Source: Paracyclopina nana
Lineage: Eukaryota > Arthropoda > Copepoda > Cyclopoida > Cyclopettidae
NCBI GenBank assembly: GCA_019096065.1
Contig: JAGUCH010000003.1
Coordinates: forward strand, 248,001 to 312,000
Direction: 5' to 3'
Length of the DNA stretch: 64,000 bases
The notes beneath the pieces were generated by a model. That model was not told the DNA's origin, did no database searches, and saw only the letters and a list, made by a program, of their open reading frames with translations. Shown piece after piece: positions 25,701 to 33,573 of the stretch (positions are counted from its first letter, which is position 1; each line of letters begins with the position of its first letter). The translations under genes were made by a program, and so were the position numbers.

Positions 25701-28677
25701 TCATTGCCAAATTGAACTCGAACTCGGCCACGCATCAACAGCAACAGGCCATTGATTCACGGCCTCAGTGCGGGTCGCTTTGTGTTTGTGGGGTTCGGTT
25801 TTGGGTTTGTGCGGGTCAATAGGGTTTGGCTGGCATGGCCTTTTGCCTCGAAGCCTACTTGAACTCAAATTTGGCCACCCATCAGTGGCAGTAAGAGCCT
25901 TTGATTCAAGTCCGAATTAAATTTGGGTCGGTTTGGGGCATAAGTTAATTGAATACAAATCAAATTCAGTCTAATTTAATTTGAAACAACCTTAATTTGG
26001 TTTCTTTGTAGTGGTCGATGGTGCCTCGAAGGAGGTGTCTGAAAAGCAAGACCCTTGGTCTTCATGGGCCTTGGTCATCTTCCTTGGCACCGCGTTGACG
26101 CTCCTCGTCATTGGCATGGCCATCGGCCTCATTGCCAAATTGAACTCGAACTCGGCCGCGCATCAACAGCAACAGGCCATTGATTCACGGCCTCAGTGCG
26201 GGTCGCTTTGTGTTTGTGGGGTTCGGTTTTGGGTTTGTGCGGGTCAATAGGGTTTGGCTGGCATGGCCTTTTGCCTCGAAGCCTACTTGAACTCAAATTT
26301 GGCCACCCATCAGTGGCAGCAAGAGCCACTTGATTCAAGTCCGAATTTAATTTGGGTCGGTTTGGGGCATAGGTTAATTGAGTACAAATCAAATTCAGTC
26401 TGATTTAATTTGAAACAACCTTCATTTGGTTTTTTTGTAGTGGTCGATGGTGCCTCGAAGGAGGTGTCTGAAAAGCAAGACCCTTGGTCTTCATGGGCCT
26501 TGGTCATCTTCCTTGGCACCGCGTTGACGCTCCTCGTCATTGGCGTGGCCATCGGCCTCATTGCCAAATTGAACTCGAACTCGGCCGCGCATCAACGGCG
26601 GCAAAGGGCCGCGGCGGCCGCGGCCGTGGCCTCGGCCAACCGCCACAGCGCCCAAATGGCCTCGAAGATGGGCAACAACGAGGGTGGCAGCAGCAACGGA
26701 ATGCTGTACAACGATGACACCCTACTCAGTCAAGCCTTTAAAGGCCACGCCTCTGACCGGAGCCCCGATGTGATTCCCCACTTTACCAACGGATCTGGTA
26801 AGAAGATTTTAATACAAAAAAGGCCACAAATGAGAAAAGTTTGAACAAGGCCAAGTCATACATATCCTCGTAAACTTTTTATCTTTTGGCCTTGTGGCCT
26901 TTTTGGAATGTGGCTTTAGAATATTTTCGTTTAGCGAGTCCAATAATGCGAACAACCAACAACGAATCAATTCCTCTGGTGGCAAGAAACAACAACCAAG
27001 GCAGCCTTTTAAGGCCAACGGCGGTCAACAGCAATGGCCAAAAGGCCAATGTTGCACAGATTCGATCTTCGATGGACATGGTGCGCGTCTATAATTATGG
27101 GCCGCAGTCCTTGCACCAACATCAGCAGCCAAATCACCAAATGGTAAATTCAACTCCTTCACACAAAGAGCTGTCAGCTTTGTTTTTAATCCAAGGTTTT
27201 CCTTGCTTTTTATTTTAATGGCAATTTCAATTATTCTAATTTTTAGCCTAATCATCAACAGCAAAGAATCACCAAATGGTTAATTCAACTCATTCACCCA
27301 AAGAACTGTTTGTACCTTATTTAAACAGCAATATCAATTATTTTCATTTTGAATCTAAAAATGGAAATTCAGTAGTAGTTTTTTATGTTGATTAGATGTA
27401 ATTTTAGAGTGGCTGCCATCTCTTTAATTTTTGGCTGTGGCTTCTTCTCCATTTTTCTCCATTATCTCTGAATGTATGTTTCAAAGTCAGACTTTCATTA
27501 CTTTGAAAATTAGGGCTACTTCGCTAAAGGAGAAGTTTGGCTAAATAAATTAGCCTTGTTACTCTTCTTCCAAGTTCTATATGTGGTCTTTTTTTTCCTA
27601 GATGTCCAAGTCGGAGAGAGCGTTGCCTCGCCGACTGGGATTATTACAGCAAAGGCTTAAAGTCGCCAGATTCACAGCGCCATCTATTTGGCAACTTGAG
27701 CAAGTACATTTGACATGGCTGCGCAACATAGACGATTTCAAAATTGGCAATTGTTTGGCTTTTGGCACACTTGCGCCGAAAACTTTATCAATATGACATA
27801 AACTGCAGATGGAATGTCACCTTTTCAAGCCATAAAACCATATGGATGTAACGCAAATTTTAAAGCTTTTCATTGTTGTAACAAAATTTATCGAGCCTGG
27901 CTCCGTTAATCAGCCAATCAAATTGCCGCCCATAATCACGTGACAAGTTTTGCGCTAACGGTTTTCCCAAAAATACTTGCTCAAAAAGCGCCATCTAGCG
28001 AAAAAGTTTGTCCCTCCATTGGCTTACAATATCTCGATACAGTTGCATTCTAGACAGAAAATCAGCATTGTTTTAAACACTGAATTCGCTCAACACCAGT
28101 TAGTAGTTAGGTGTCCAAGTCGGAAGTCGGCGTCTCAGATCATTCGAGCCCGAGCCAAAATTAAAAATATCATCAAAATTATGCCTTGCAGTATCGGGAG
28201 AGCAACGGCCTCTACAGCCCGGCCTCGGCCTCGGACTCGTCGGGGTTGGAGCAGCACCTGTCATTCACACACTCGACCTTCAGCCCGGGGGCGGCCTTTC
28301 GGCCTTCGGCGGCCGGCGGCCTCGGCGAGGGCCGGCCGATGTCTCCACAAATACCTCACTCGTACCACAATCCCAGTCTAATGGCCTCTCCATACTCGAC
28401 GTTGCCAAGGAGGCCGCAGCCGACGGCCTCCAATTCGCGAGGCCACCAGCAGCAGCCTTTGCCGGCCATAATGGCCGCGGCCTTGGGCCGCAATTCGCCG
28501 CTCTTGGAGTTGACCGGCGCCGTTTCCTATAATAACAACCACCGATCTTCCTCCCTTGGGCGCAATAGCAGCCTCGTCGTCAATTCTTCGGCCTCGGAGG
28601 CTGCCAAGAACTCGAGGCCGTCCTCGACCAGTGTGCGAACTCCGCTCTTGGACGATGACCGAGAAAGCTGTGTTTGA
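4703..28677 (+). CDS. side-like: Sidestep-like Ig/FN3 cell-surface receptor (5'-incomplete)
   Basis: Exons: 4703-4874, 6149-6366, 9025-9141, 19146-19349, 19876-20199, 21917-22047, 22128-22287, 22824-23114, 24240-24530, 26441-26797, 26935-27143, 28192-28677. Every junction is GT-AG and the phases join without a break, giving about 985 residues. Five Ig domains keep their cysteine pairs (LPCD/YTCR, LECN/LRCL, ISCK/LICR, FSCS/YTCE, ISCR/VLCV). An FN3 domain opens PPDPPRNCTL, then come a transmembrane helix (WALVIFLGTALTLLVIGVAI) and a cytoplasmic tail of about 300 residues. The IVDDRGRTVEGEVGIGPFREG stretch before Ig2 and the FN3 opening are typical of arthropod Sidestep proteins, Beat-family ligand partners in motor-axon guidance and adhesion (family knowledge). 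The protein ends -S-C-V, a class I PDZ-binding motif. No signal-peptide exon was found; it should lie further upstream. Which Sidestep paralogue this is cannot be decided here. Confidence 0.9.
5749..6130 (+). mobile_element. MITE family A, copy 1
   Basis: Family A elements are about 380-390 bp, begin TAAGCCAAAGGCGTAAAGTCG and end TTTGTCCCTCCACTGGCTTA. They carry inverted AGATGGCGC/GCGCCATCT motifs and CTTGAGCAAGTA/TACTTGCTCAA blocks near both ends. The flanking TA at each end suggests a TA target duplication. No coding capacity. This copy lies in a Sidestep intron and ends 18 bp before the exon at 6149. Confidence 0.85.
7329..8068 (+). repeat. MITE family B copy
   Basis: Starts GGGCGTTCCCATATCAACTG and ends CCAATATGGGATCGCCC. 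The interior has two or three partial repeats of the AAGTTAGCTCA...CAGCAAACTTGC segment, so this copy is longer than the ~395-bp unit. It lies in a Sidestep intron. Confidence 0.8.
8801..8844. repeat. CG-alternating tract
   Basis: Forty-four bases of nearly uninterrupted CG/TG alternation, interrupted by GTGCAGCTGT. It lies 180 bp upstream of the exon at 9025. CAGCTG followed by GCGCGC recalls the minisatellite at 52125-52640. Confidence 0.6.
9418..9980 (-). repeat. MITE family B copy
   Basis: Inverse orientation: starts GGGCGATACCATGTTTGAAT and ends CAATATGGGAACGCCC. Interior motifs match the copy at 7329-8068 in reverse complement. It lies in the 10-kb Sidestep intron between the two half-exons of Ig2. 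Confidence 0.75.
10339..11346. mobile_element. Long inverted-repeat element, family E
   Basis: About 1 kb with arms of roughly 150 bp: the left arm (ATATATAGATCTCAAAGATC, AAATGGACATTTTTTGTTAA) is mirrored on the right. The arms are flanked by an 11-bp direct repeat, GCCATAATTAG, at 10328-10338 and 11347-11357, a plausible target-site duplication. The AT-rich interior has no recognisable coding region. A non-autonomous DNA transposon is likely. Confidence 0.7.
12040..14140. repeat. Cluster of about four copies of repeat family F
   Basis: Near-identical blocks recur at about 12050-12275, 12495-12730, 13575-13850 and, more diverged, 13925-14080. Each carries CAGATTCAAGCTAATTTGTA, GATCCTATCACACTTTCAAC and GTTAATGCATGGCTAGCATT. 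Units are separated by AACAGGACGATTCTTAAAAA. The spacing suggests tandem duplication interrupted by other insertions. The short open frames inside only reflect the repeat. Confidence 0.7.
12939..13010 (-). pseudogene. tRNA-like pseudogene (anticodon CCT)
   Basis: The minus strand carries a D arm (TAGCTCAGTCAGTAGAGC), an anticodon arm with loop CTCCTAA and a T arm (GGGTTCGATCCCC), followed by a T run like a Pol III terminator. The 5' strand of the acceptor stem (GTATTGG) does not pair with the 3' strand (ACTCGGC). It is therefore a decayed tRNA-Arg-like gene or a tRNA-derived SINE head. Confidence 0.5.
15040..15965. repeat. Two family G repeats in tandem
   Basis: Two diverged head-to-tail copies (about 15040-15517 and 15530-15965) each hold AATTGCTTGGAAGTGAGATGAG-like, GGTTTCC, CTTTTATAGCCGC, AAAAACGCCA and CCGCAGTCAGCCCTAGC-type blocks in the same order. 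They lie in the large Sidestep intron. Confidence 0.65.
16080..17370. other. Intronic stretch with overlapping open frames, no assigned gene
   Basis: A 202-codon minus-strand open frame (16699-17307) and a shorter one on the same strand overlap plus-strand frames. None shows domain-like composition, and no consistent splice model connects them. This is treated as probably non-coding, inside the 10-kb Sidestep intron. Confidence 0.35.
17393..17690 (+). mobile_element. tRNA-derived SINE, left arm of an inverted pair
   Basis: A tRNA-like head holds an A-box-like segment (TAGCGCAATGGTTAAAGCA) and a B-box-like segment (GGTTCGGGTTTGAGACC). It is followed by an unrelated body (TTGGAGGGAGTCGCACTTTG). 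The reverse complement of the whole unit recurs at 18725-19022. Confidence 0.65.
18725..19022 (-). mobile_element. tRNA-derived SINE, right arm of an inverted pair
   Basis: Reverse-complement copy of 17393-17690, recognised by GCAGGGTCTCGAACCCGAAC and CTTTAACCACTGCGCTATG. About 1 kb separates the arms. It ends about 120 bp before the Sidestep exon at 19146. Confidence 0.65.
20408..21240. mobile_element. Inverted-repeat element, family I
   Basis: TAGCCCGTTCTCATG at 20408 is mirrored by GTGAGAACGGGCTAG near 20785, enclosing TTAAGCAAGGCTCTTTGGAG and ATTGGCACCAAACTTGGTAGG. A second partial unit follows from about 20932 and ends CCTCCAAAGAGCCTTGCTTA at 21235. No coding potential; Sidestep intron. 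Confidence 0.65.
21713..21835. repeat. Family J small inverted-repeat element
   Basis: Shares AGATGGCGCCACT and ATACCAGAAGTGGATTTTTC with the two elements at 61550-61703 and 61768-61976. The right end is degenerate (GGTAGCGCCCTC). It lies 80 bp upstream of the Sidestep exon at 21917. Confidence 0.6.
22356..22737 (-). mobile_element. MITE family A, copy 2
   Basis: Reverse orientation (TAAGCCAGTGGAGGGGCAAA ... TTTACGCCTTTGCCTTA). It sits in the Sidestep intron after the exon ending at 22287 and ends 86 bp before the exon at 22824. Confidence 0.85.
23222..24056. mobile_element. Near-perfect palindromic composite of family B arms
   Basis: Outer arms (TAAGGTTCCTGCTTTAGCAA, AATATGGCTAGGCATTAACT, ATTAAGCAAAGGCCTGGAT) are mirrored at the right. 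Inner arms (AGCTGGTCACAATTGCAGCG, TTGAAGTCAATCAGCTGATA) are mirrored too, around a centre near 23640. The outer arms carry family B interior sequence. Extruded, it would form a hairpin with arms of roughly 350 bp. It lies between the Ig5 and FN3 exons of Sidestep. Confidence 0.75.
24855..25005 (+). pseudogene. Transmembrane-exon copy 1 (decayed)
   Basis: Matches the Sidestep transmembrane exon from VSEKQDPWSSWALVIF onward, but the 3' splice-site AG is lost (TTTGCAACGG), the ASKEV segment is deleted, and a TAA at 25003 closes the frame. It is the most diverged member of the array. Confidence 0.7.
25260..25480 (+). other. Transmembrane-exon copy 2, possible alternative terminal exon
   Basis: Begins after an intact TTTTTTGTAG acceptor in the same phase (1) as the functional exon at 26441, so it could follow the FN3 exon in frame. 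It encodes KEVSEKQDPWSSWALVIFL and an uninterrupted helix, then about 25 residues ending at a stop before 25480. No good 5' splice site was seen before the stop. Confidence 0.6.
25584..25822 (+). other. Transmembrane-exon copy 3, possible alternative terminal exon
   Basis: Preceded by TTTTTTTGTAG and open in the phase required by the FN3 exon. It encodes the full ASKEVSEKQDPWSSWALVIF block and an intact helix. After SAAH/SATH-QQQQ it diverges from the functional exon into a short Cys-rich tail and stops before 25822. A product using it would be membrane-anchored but nearly tailless. Confidence 0.6.
26012..26250 (+). other. Transmembrane-exon copy 4, possible alternative terminal exon
   Basis: Almost identical to copy 3 at a spacing of 428 bp, flanks included, so this is a recent tandem duplication or gene conversion. 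The acceptor (TTTCTTTGTAG), phase and helix are intact, and it has the same short tail and stop. The functional exon follows another 429 bp downstream. Confidence 0.6.
27554..27645 (+). repeat. Short repeat preceding MITE A (pair with 30977-31072)
   Basis: About 90 bp (TACTCTTCTTCCAAGTTCTA ... GTTGCCTCGCCGACTGGGAT) recur at 30977-31072, in both cases just before a family A MITE in the same orientation. A diverged GTGTCCAAGTCGGAAG fragment lies at 28110. It probably forms a composite repeat with the MITE. Confidence 0.55.
27645..28026 (+). mobile_element. MITE family A, copy 3
   Basis: The left end is slightly degenerate (CAAAGGCTTAAAGTCGCC); the right end TTTGTCCCTCCATTGGCTTA is intact. It lies in the last Sidestep intron, 165 bp before the terminal exon. 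Confidence 0.85.
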
Positions 28678-29278
28678 ATGTGCTAAAAAACTTGCAAATC
28701 TACTATGTACACAGGCTGTCGATCCCGCCCTCTTCTTTGGAATTAACTGGTCTGCTGAGTCGAGCCTACCTTTCTAGGGCATAATTCGAATCGATCTGAT
28801 TTCGGACAACCTGTGTGATCTCCACTCGCTTTTCTTCCAGAAAAAAATGCTGTTTTCTTTAAAATGTGTCATATCAATGGATCTGCTGTTATATTATTAT
28901 TATTATGGAATTGTCATCAAGAGCTGATATTGCAGCTGTCAAAAGGCGAAAATATAATGACTTGCGATTTTGGATTTAGCCTTAACTTTTTTTCATGTTT
29001 TGGGTGTTGGCTCTCCATTTCTTCTATTACTTCCATGGTAAAAATGAAAAAAAAGCTTTAGGGAAATATGCCCAAAAAGTGGAAAATAGGCTTTTTTCAT
29101 AGGAAATGATTGGCTTTTTTAATTTGAGGCAAAAAAGCTAGCATAAATATATAGCGGCTGTCAGTCAAAAGGCAAAATATACCAGGTATATTCGGAGTAC
29201 CAGCTTATAACTGCAGCGTTGTACCCGCGGGCACATTGTTACGTTGCACAAAGCAATTTCATCATACACTGTAAACTA

Positions 29279-29688
29279 ATGTCCTGTTCATGTACGCCAC
29301 AAACTCCTTTGGAAAATGCATGAAGAACACCTCCATGAAAGGAGAAAAATTGTCTAATGACAAGCGCCAGCAGACACTAAAAAATCAAATCGACTTTAAG
29401 CCAACTCGAAAGTAAACAAATCTAATTTTGGCAATTTATGCGCAACATTTTGGACATTATGAGCAAAATCAATAGTTAGATTTCACCTTTTTACCAAAGA
29501 AACGCAAAGAAGACTATTTTTTCACGAAGAAACATTGAAAGGCATGAAACTAAATAGCGATGATTGCCATTAAAAACGCTGCTCGGTCCCAAGCTGAACT
29601 CGTCGAGTGGCAGCCAGCAGCAGATTCACTTTTCCTAAAGACAATTTTTTCCACACCTTGAGGCAATCTCAATACATGAACGAGGCAT
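29279..29688. mobile_element. Foldback family D copy
   Basis: Left end ATGTCCTGTTCATGTACGCC and right end ATACATGAACGAGGCAT form inverted termini. The interior GCCAGCAGCAGATTCACTTT and CACCTTGAGGCAAT blocks match the copies at 43229-43980 and 49302-49709. Confidence 0.7.
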
Positions 29689-31089
29689 TAGTTGTGGGTA
29701 GGTAGGTGGTACAAACACAATTTGCAAGAGCAGAGGATTTATGTGCAACTTTTCCATCTTCTGGCCCAGTATGCCAGTGCATACAGAGCGTCCCACACTT
29801 TTCGCAGCAAAACAAACCCAGGATAACGGATCGGGCTCCAAGTCAATCAGTACACAGTCATCTCTTCAATATCTATTTATGTGAAGTTGGGGCAAACATA
29901 ACTAGGCGTTTACAAGGTGACAACACGATTTTGAAGCTTTTCTAGGCCGAGCCAGCGAGGGCGGTAATGCTATATATATGGGAAGCTTGAAAAAAGGCGG
30001 GACAATCTGCAGGGAATTTTATGCCCTTTGTGGCAGCAACGGATGGAACGTAGAAAAGTTTCCATAATAATAAAGGCCAGAGAACCTCAAGTGGATCATA
30101 AATCATTTTTCCTCCTTCCTCAACTCTGCACGCCAAGATGGATTGTAGATTAAAGCGGAGAGGCCACAGATGGCCTTTTTTTCAACTTCCTCATGGAGGC
30201 AAGGCCATCATCATGGCCTTTTGTCTCTCGCGAGGAAATGAGCTCAATTTCAGCCTGCTTTTAAATTAATTGTTGCTTTCTACAAGCATTCTCAAGATTG
30301 GAATTGATAAAGTCTATTTCACTTTCACTATGAAATTTGGATCAAATAATACCAGAGTGGTTTTTTGTATTACATGAGCATTTTGGCGTTTTAGGAGGGC
30401 ATGTGTCCCAAGCAGTCCATAAACATCTGGTAACGCCCTCAATTTCCTCTGTAAGCAAATGGGAGCGCCCTCTCGCGGATAAAAAAGCCAAAAGATGAGA
30501 GCCTTTTTGGATTTGGTAATTTCTCCATGCAAAAAAAGAGTAGAATTGGACTCTTACACAGAAATAGAAATCAATGCAAAAGAGGCCATTGGTTGGTGGC
30601 ATTCTCGTGTTTTCTTTAAGGCAAAATGTCAAGTTTTTATGCTACTTTCATTTCCTGCCTCGGCCTTAATACAAACAGTAAAAGGTGTGCTATTTCCACA
30701 AAGGTCGCCGGATTGTTGTAACAAGGCACCAGTGCAAAATCTAATTACACTTGCATTGCTACTACAACTGAATACTTCTGTTGGCATTTGCGAGATTCCA
30801 GAATAATGCACTATGCTTACTTTTGATGATGGCGTGTGCAATTTACCTGATGGACTATCAAATTACATGATAGAGTTTGATGCAACTTTTGCCGCACTTC
30901 CGCGACCAATTTCCAAACCTTTGGCAGGTTCAGAGAGCCAAAAAAAAAGGTTGCGCTTAATAAGCCAAATACAAGCATTGCTACTCTTCTTCCATGTACT
31001 ACATGCATGGTCTTCCGCTACCTAGATGTCCAAGTGGGAGAGAGCGTTGCCTCGCCGACTGGGATTATTCGAGCATTCCAGCCTGGCTA

Positions 31090-31472
31090 TAAGCCAAAGG
31101 CGTAAAGTCGTTAGATTCGCAGCGCCATCTATTTGGCAACTTGGGTAAGCACATTTGACGTGGCCGCGCTACGTAGATGACCAATAATTGGCAATTCTTC
31201 GGCTTTGGGAGCGCTTGTGCCGAAAACTTTATCAATATGGCATAAACTACAGATAGATTGGCGCCCTTTCAAGCCACAAAAACATATGAAAATCTTTCAA
31301 ATTTTCAAGCTTAGCGTTGCTGAAAGCACATTTTTCTATCCTGGCTCCACTGATCAGCCAATCAAATTGCCTCTGCTAATCACGTGACAAGTTTTGCTCC
31401 AGACAGCTTTTCCACAATTTACTTGCTCAAACAGCGCCATCTAGCGAAAAAGTGTGTCCCTCCACTGGCTTA
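31090..31472 (+). mobile_element. MITE family A, copy 4
   Basis: Complete copy (TAAGCCAAAGGCGTAAAGTCG ... GTCCCTCCACTGGCTTA) flanked by TA, in intergenic DNA. Confidence 0.85.
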
Positions 31473-32063
31473 TTGGGATATGCCCGAGCCTTGCTAGATG
31501 ATTTCAATCAGCTCAAACCACAAGAGCTTGTCCACACTATCAGTGGAATTTTGACTCATGGCATTTTTTCTTTCTTCCAGATCAACATTTGAGTGCGTTC
31601 ATCTGGTAACTCTTTGCCACGTTTTCTAAACAAAAGCAACAAAATATAACACGCGCTCTACAAAGTACAAAGTCAATCTAGAAGATAGCATAAATGTCGA
31701 GGGTGAACAGTGAAAATATGGACTAGCTCCCATGGCATTGATGAAGCCATTGCCATTTTCCAGCCAAAATTCAAGAATGTTTTGAGGAACAAAAGAAGGT
31801 ATGAGATTCCTCAAAGCTTGCGATGATTTCAATGACTTCATTGAGTAAGCTAACAAGAGTAACTGTGCTCAATGTAACAAAGAAGTTTCAGGTACATTAG
31901 TTCAACCTCACCTAAGGGCCAACCTTGATTTGTTTGCCAATGGAGTTTACTTCAATCCTACTGGTGCAGGATTATTTACGAAATGCATTAAAAACACCAT
32001 TTGAAACTTGTGCAAGAACATTTGACATGGCTGCACTGCATAGCTTATTAACAAAGTCTAAAT

Positions 32064-32385
32064 CGGATGAATTTTCAGGGTGACACGGAGCATAATCAGC
32101 CGCTAAACGACAAGGCTTCAAAACCTCAAGTTCTGAAGGGCTTGTCGAAGCCTCTCCTTCAAAACCATCAAATATCAGCCCTACTCCAAGTAGCGACAAA
32201 TCATATAAGTTAAGCTTTTTTCGGTCATGGACAGCTCAAATTTGGTGAGCCATTTCTCGATGCGTTTCAAGGTATTAAGTTGCTTCAAAGGCCATTGGCC
32301 CTGCAAACATACAGTTTATCCATCAAGGATGATAAAATGCTTTTCGGGATCGTCAACATAGAATATTGACTCAAGGTTGTTCTGG
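32064..32385 (-). pseudogene. Deiodinase 3'-end duplicate (pseudogene)
   Basis: Minus-strand copy of the deiodinase C-terminus and 3' UTR, tandem to and downstream of the gene. The frame SIFYVDDPEKHFIILDG runs into a TAA, and nothing upstream of that segment is present, so it cannot make the enzyme. Coding similarity is patchy (good only over the last 60 bases, ETLKRIEKWLTNFELS-like). The following 115 bases of 3' UTR differ at only about four positions, hairpin included. Confidence 0.8.
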
Positions 32386-32445
32386 CGCATTTAGTGAGAC
32401 TCCTTAGATTTAAACTAAAATTGAGCTGATACGATACTTATATGC

Positions 32446-32451
32446 TTTATT
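32446..32451 (-). terminator. Deiodinase poly(A) signal
   Basis: AATAAA on the minus strand, about 215 bases after the deiodinase stop and beyond the SECIS-like hairpin, so a transcript ending here would include the hairpin. Confidence 0.6.
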
Positions 32452-32570
32452 AGCAAATTAGATGTAGGCATTCAATTTCGAGGTACATGAAACAATGATT
32501 GAAGTCGATCAAACATTCAACGGATGAATTTTCTGGGTGAAGCATAGCATAATCAGTCGCTAAACGACAA

Positions 32571-32639
32571 GGCTACAAAACCTCAAGTTCTGAAGGGCTT
32601 GACGAAGCCTCTCCTTCAAAACCATCAAAAATCAGCCCT
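32571..32639 (-). promoter_or_regulatory. Candidate SECIS element in the deiodinase 3' UTR
   Basis: Read on the minus strand, GGTTTTGAAG (5' arm) pairs over 10 positions with CTTCAGAACT (3' arm), two of them G-U. Just below the helix lie TGAT on the 5' side and TGAG on the 3' side, the places of the non-Watson-Crick UGA/GA core of eukaryotic SECIS elements. Above it are a purine bulge GAGA and a mini-stem GGCTT/AAGCC with a 4-base loop, resembling form II. Departures: the base before UGA is U rather than A/G, and the bulge reads GAGA where AA is usual. It lies 31 bases past the stop codon. Confidence 0.6.
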
Positions 32640-32667
32640 ACTCCAAGTAGCGACAAATCATGCAAGT

Positions 32668-33531
32668 TTAGCTGTTTTCAGTCATGGAGAGCTCAAAGTT
32701 GGTGAGCCATTTCTCGATGCGTTTCAAGGTCTCGACATGCTTGAAAGGCCCGAGGCCTCCAACCAGAGCCGTTTTTCCATCATGGATGATGTACTGCCTC
32801 TCCGGAATGGTGGCATAGAATATTGATCCGAGGTTGGTCATCGAGTCCGCCACGACCTTGACGTGCTTGAAGGCTTCCGGCTCTCGCTGGATCATCATGG
32901 AGGCCGCAGCCACTCGGTCCTCCAGCCTCTGGTGGCTCGGCACCTCAATGATGCCAGTGAAGTCTCCCTGCTCCTCCGGATGAGCCTCCTCGGTGTAGAC
33001 CACCATGAAATCGGCCACGTGGGCAAAGTTTTCCGCCAAGGCTCCAAACTTGTCCAGAGTGGTCATGAACGGTTGTCAGGAGCAGGAGCCAAAGTTGACC
33101 ACCAGAGGCCGGCCGCTCCGGATGGAGCAGCCGCTCCGCTCGAACTCCAGGAAATTGGCCTTCATTCCCAGGGCCACGTCGAAGACCTCAAAGTCCGGAG
33201 CGGCCTTGCCCTTGATGGCCAGCCTTTTGGCATCCATGAGGCGACACCTCAAGAAGTACTTGGCCAACCTGGTGGTGCCCAAGAAGGTCTTGAGGTCATC
33301 CGCGGTGTGGTTGAAGTACTTGTCCCTCAGGGCCTTGTACTCGTCCCCGTCCAGCTTCATGCCCTTGGTGGGGATCTTGGCCAGGAGGTCTTGCCGACTC
33401 TTGGGCAAAATGGCAAGGCCGACCTTGAAAACGGCCACGACCATCAGTTCATTGGGCATGGCCAGGTAGGCAAAGGCCGTTTTGGCCGCGGTCCTCAAGT
33501 TGCTCCGACCTTCAACGCCGTCAGCTTCCAT
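32668..33531 (-). CDS. DIO-like: Iodothyronine deiodinase, selenoprotein (in-frame TGA = Sec)
   Basis: One uninterrupted reading frame except for a TGA at 33076-33078, exactly where deiodinases carry selenocysteine: VNFGSCS-Sec-QPFMTTLDKF. Flanking family hallmarks are intact: an N-terminal hydrophobic segment (LMVVAVFKVGLAILP), RPLVVNFGSCS, DFMVVYTEEAHPEE, SHQRLEDRVAAA and the C-terminal IPERQYIIHDGK. Deiodinases reductively remove iodine from iodothyronines as membrane-anchored thioredoxin-fold homodimers (family knowledge). Starting at 33531 gives 287 residues with Sec152, the family's usual length, and places a TATA box about 37 bases upstream; an in-frame ATG at 33645 lies upstream of that box and is disfavoured. 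No introns. The substrate in an arthropod is unknown. The alternative, a nonsense-mutated pseudogene, is unlikely because the frame is intact on both sides. Confidence 0.9.
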
Positions 33532-33567
33532 TGTGTCAATGTGGGGATCCGCGAATCGCGGCCTCCA

Positions 33568-33573
33568 TTTATA
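33568..33573 (-). promoter_or_regulatory. TATA box of the deiodinase gene
   Basis: TATAAA in the context CGTATAAATGG on the minus strand, ending 37 bases before the ATG at 33531. It implies a very short leader and supports that ATG as the start. Confidence 0.5.

Larger units (their letters stand above)
28678..32063. other. Intergenic between Sidestep and deiodinase
   Basis: Apart from the repeats listed separately (29279-29688, 30977-31072, 31090-31472) nothing coding was recognised. Open frames are short and lack conserved composition. Confidence 0.5.

Noticed and set aside
33076..33078. TGA as a nonsense mutation making the deiodinase a pseudogene
   Set aside because: It coincides exactly with the selenocysteine position, and no other stop or frameshift occurs over 287 codons.
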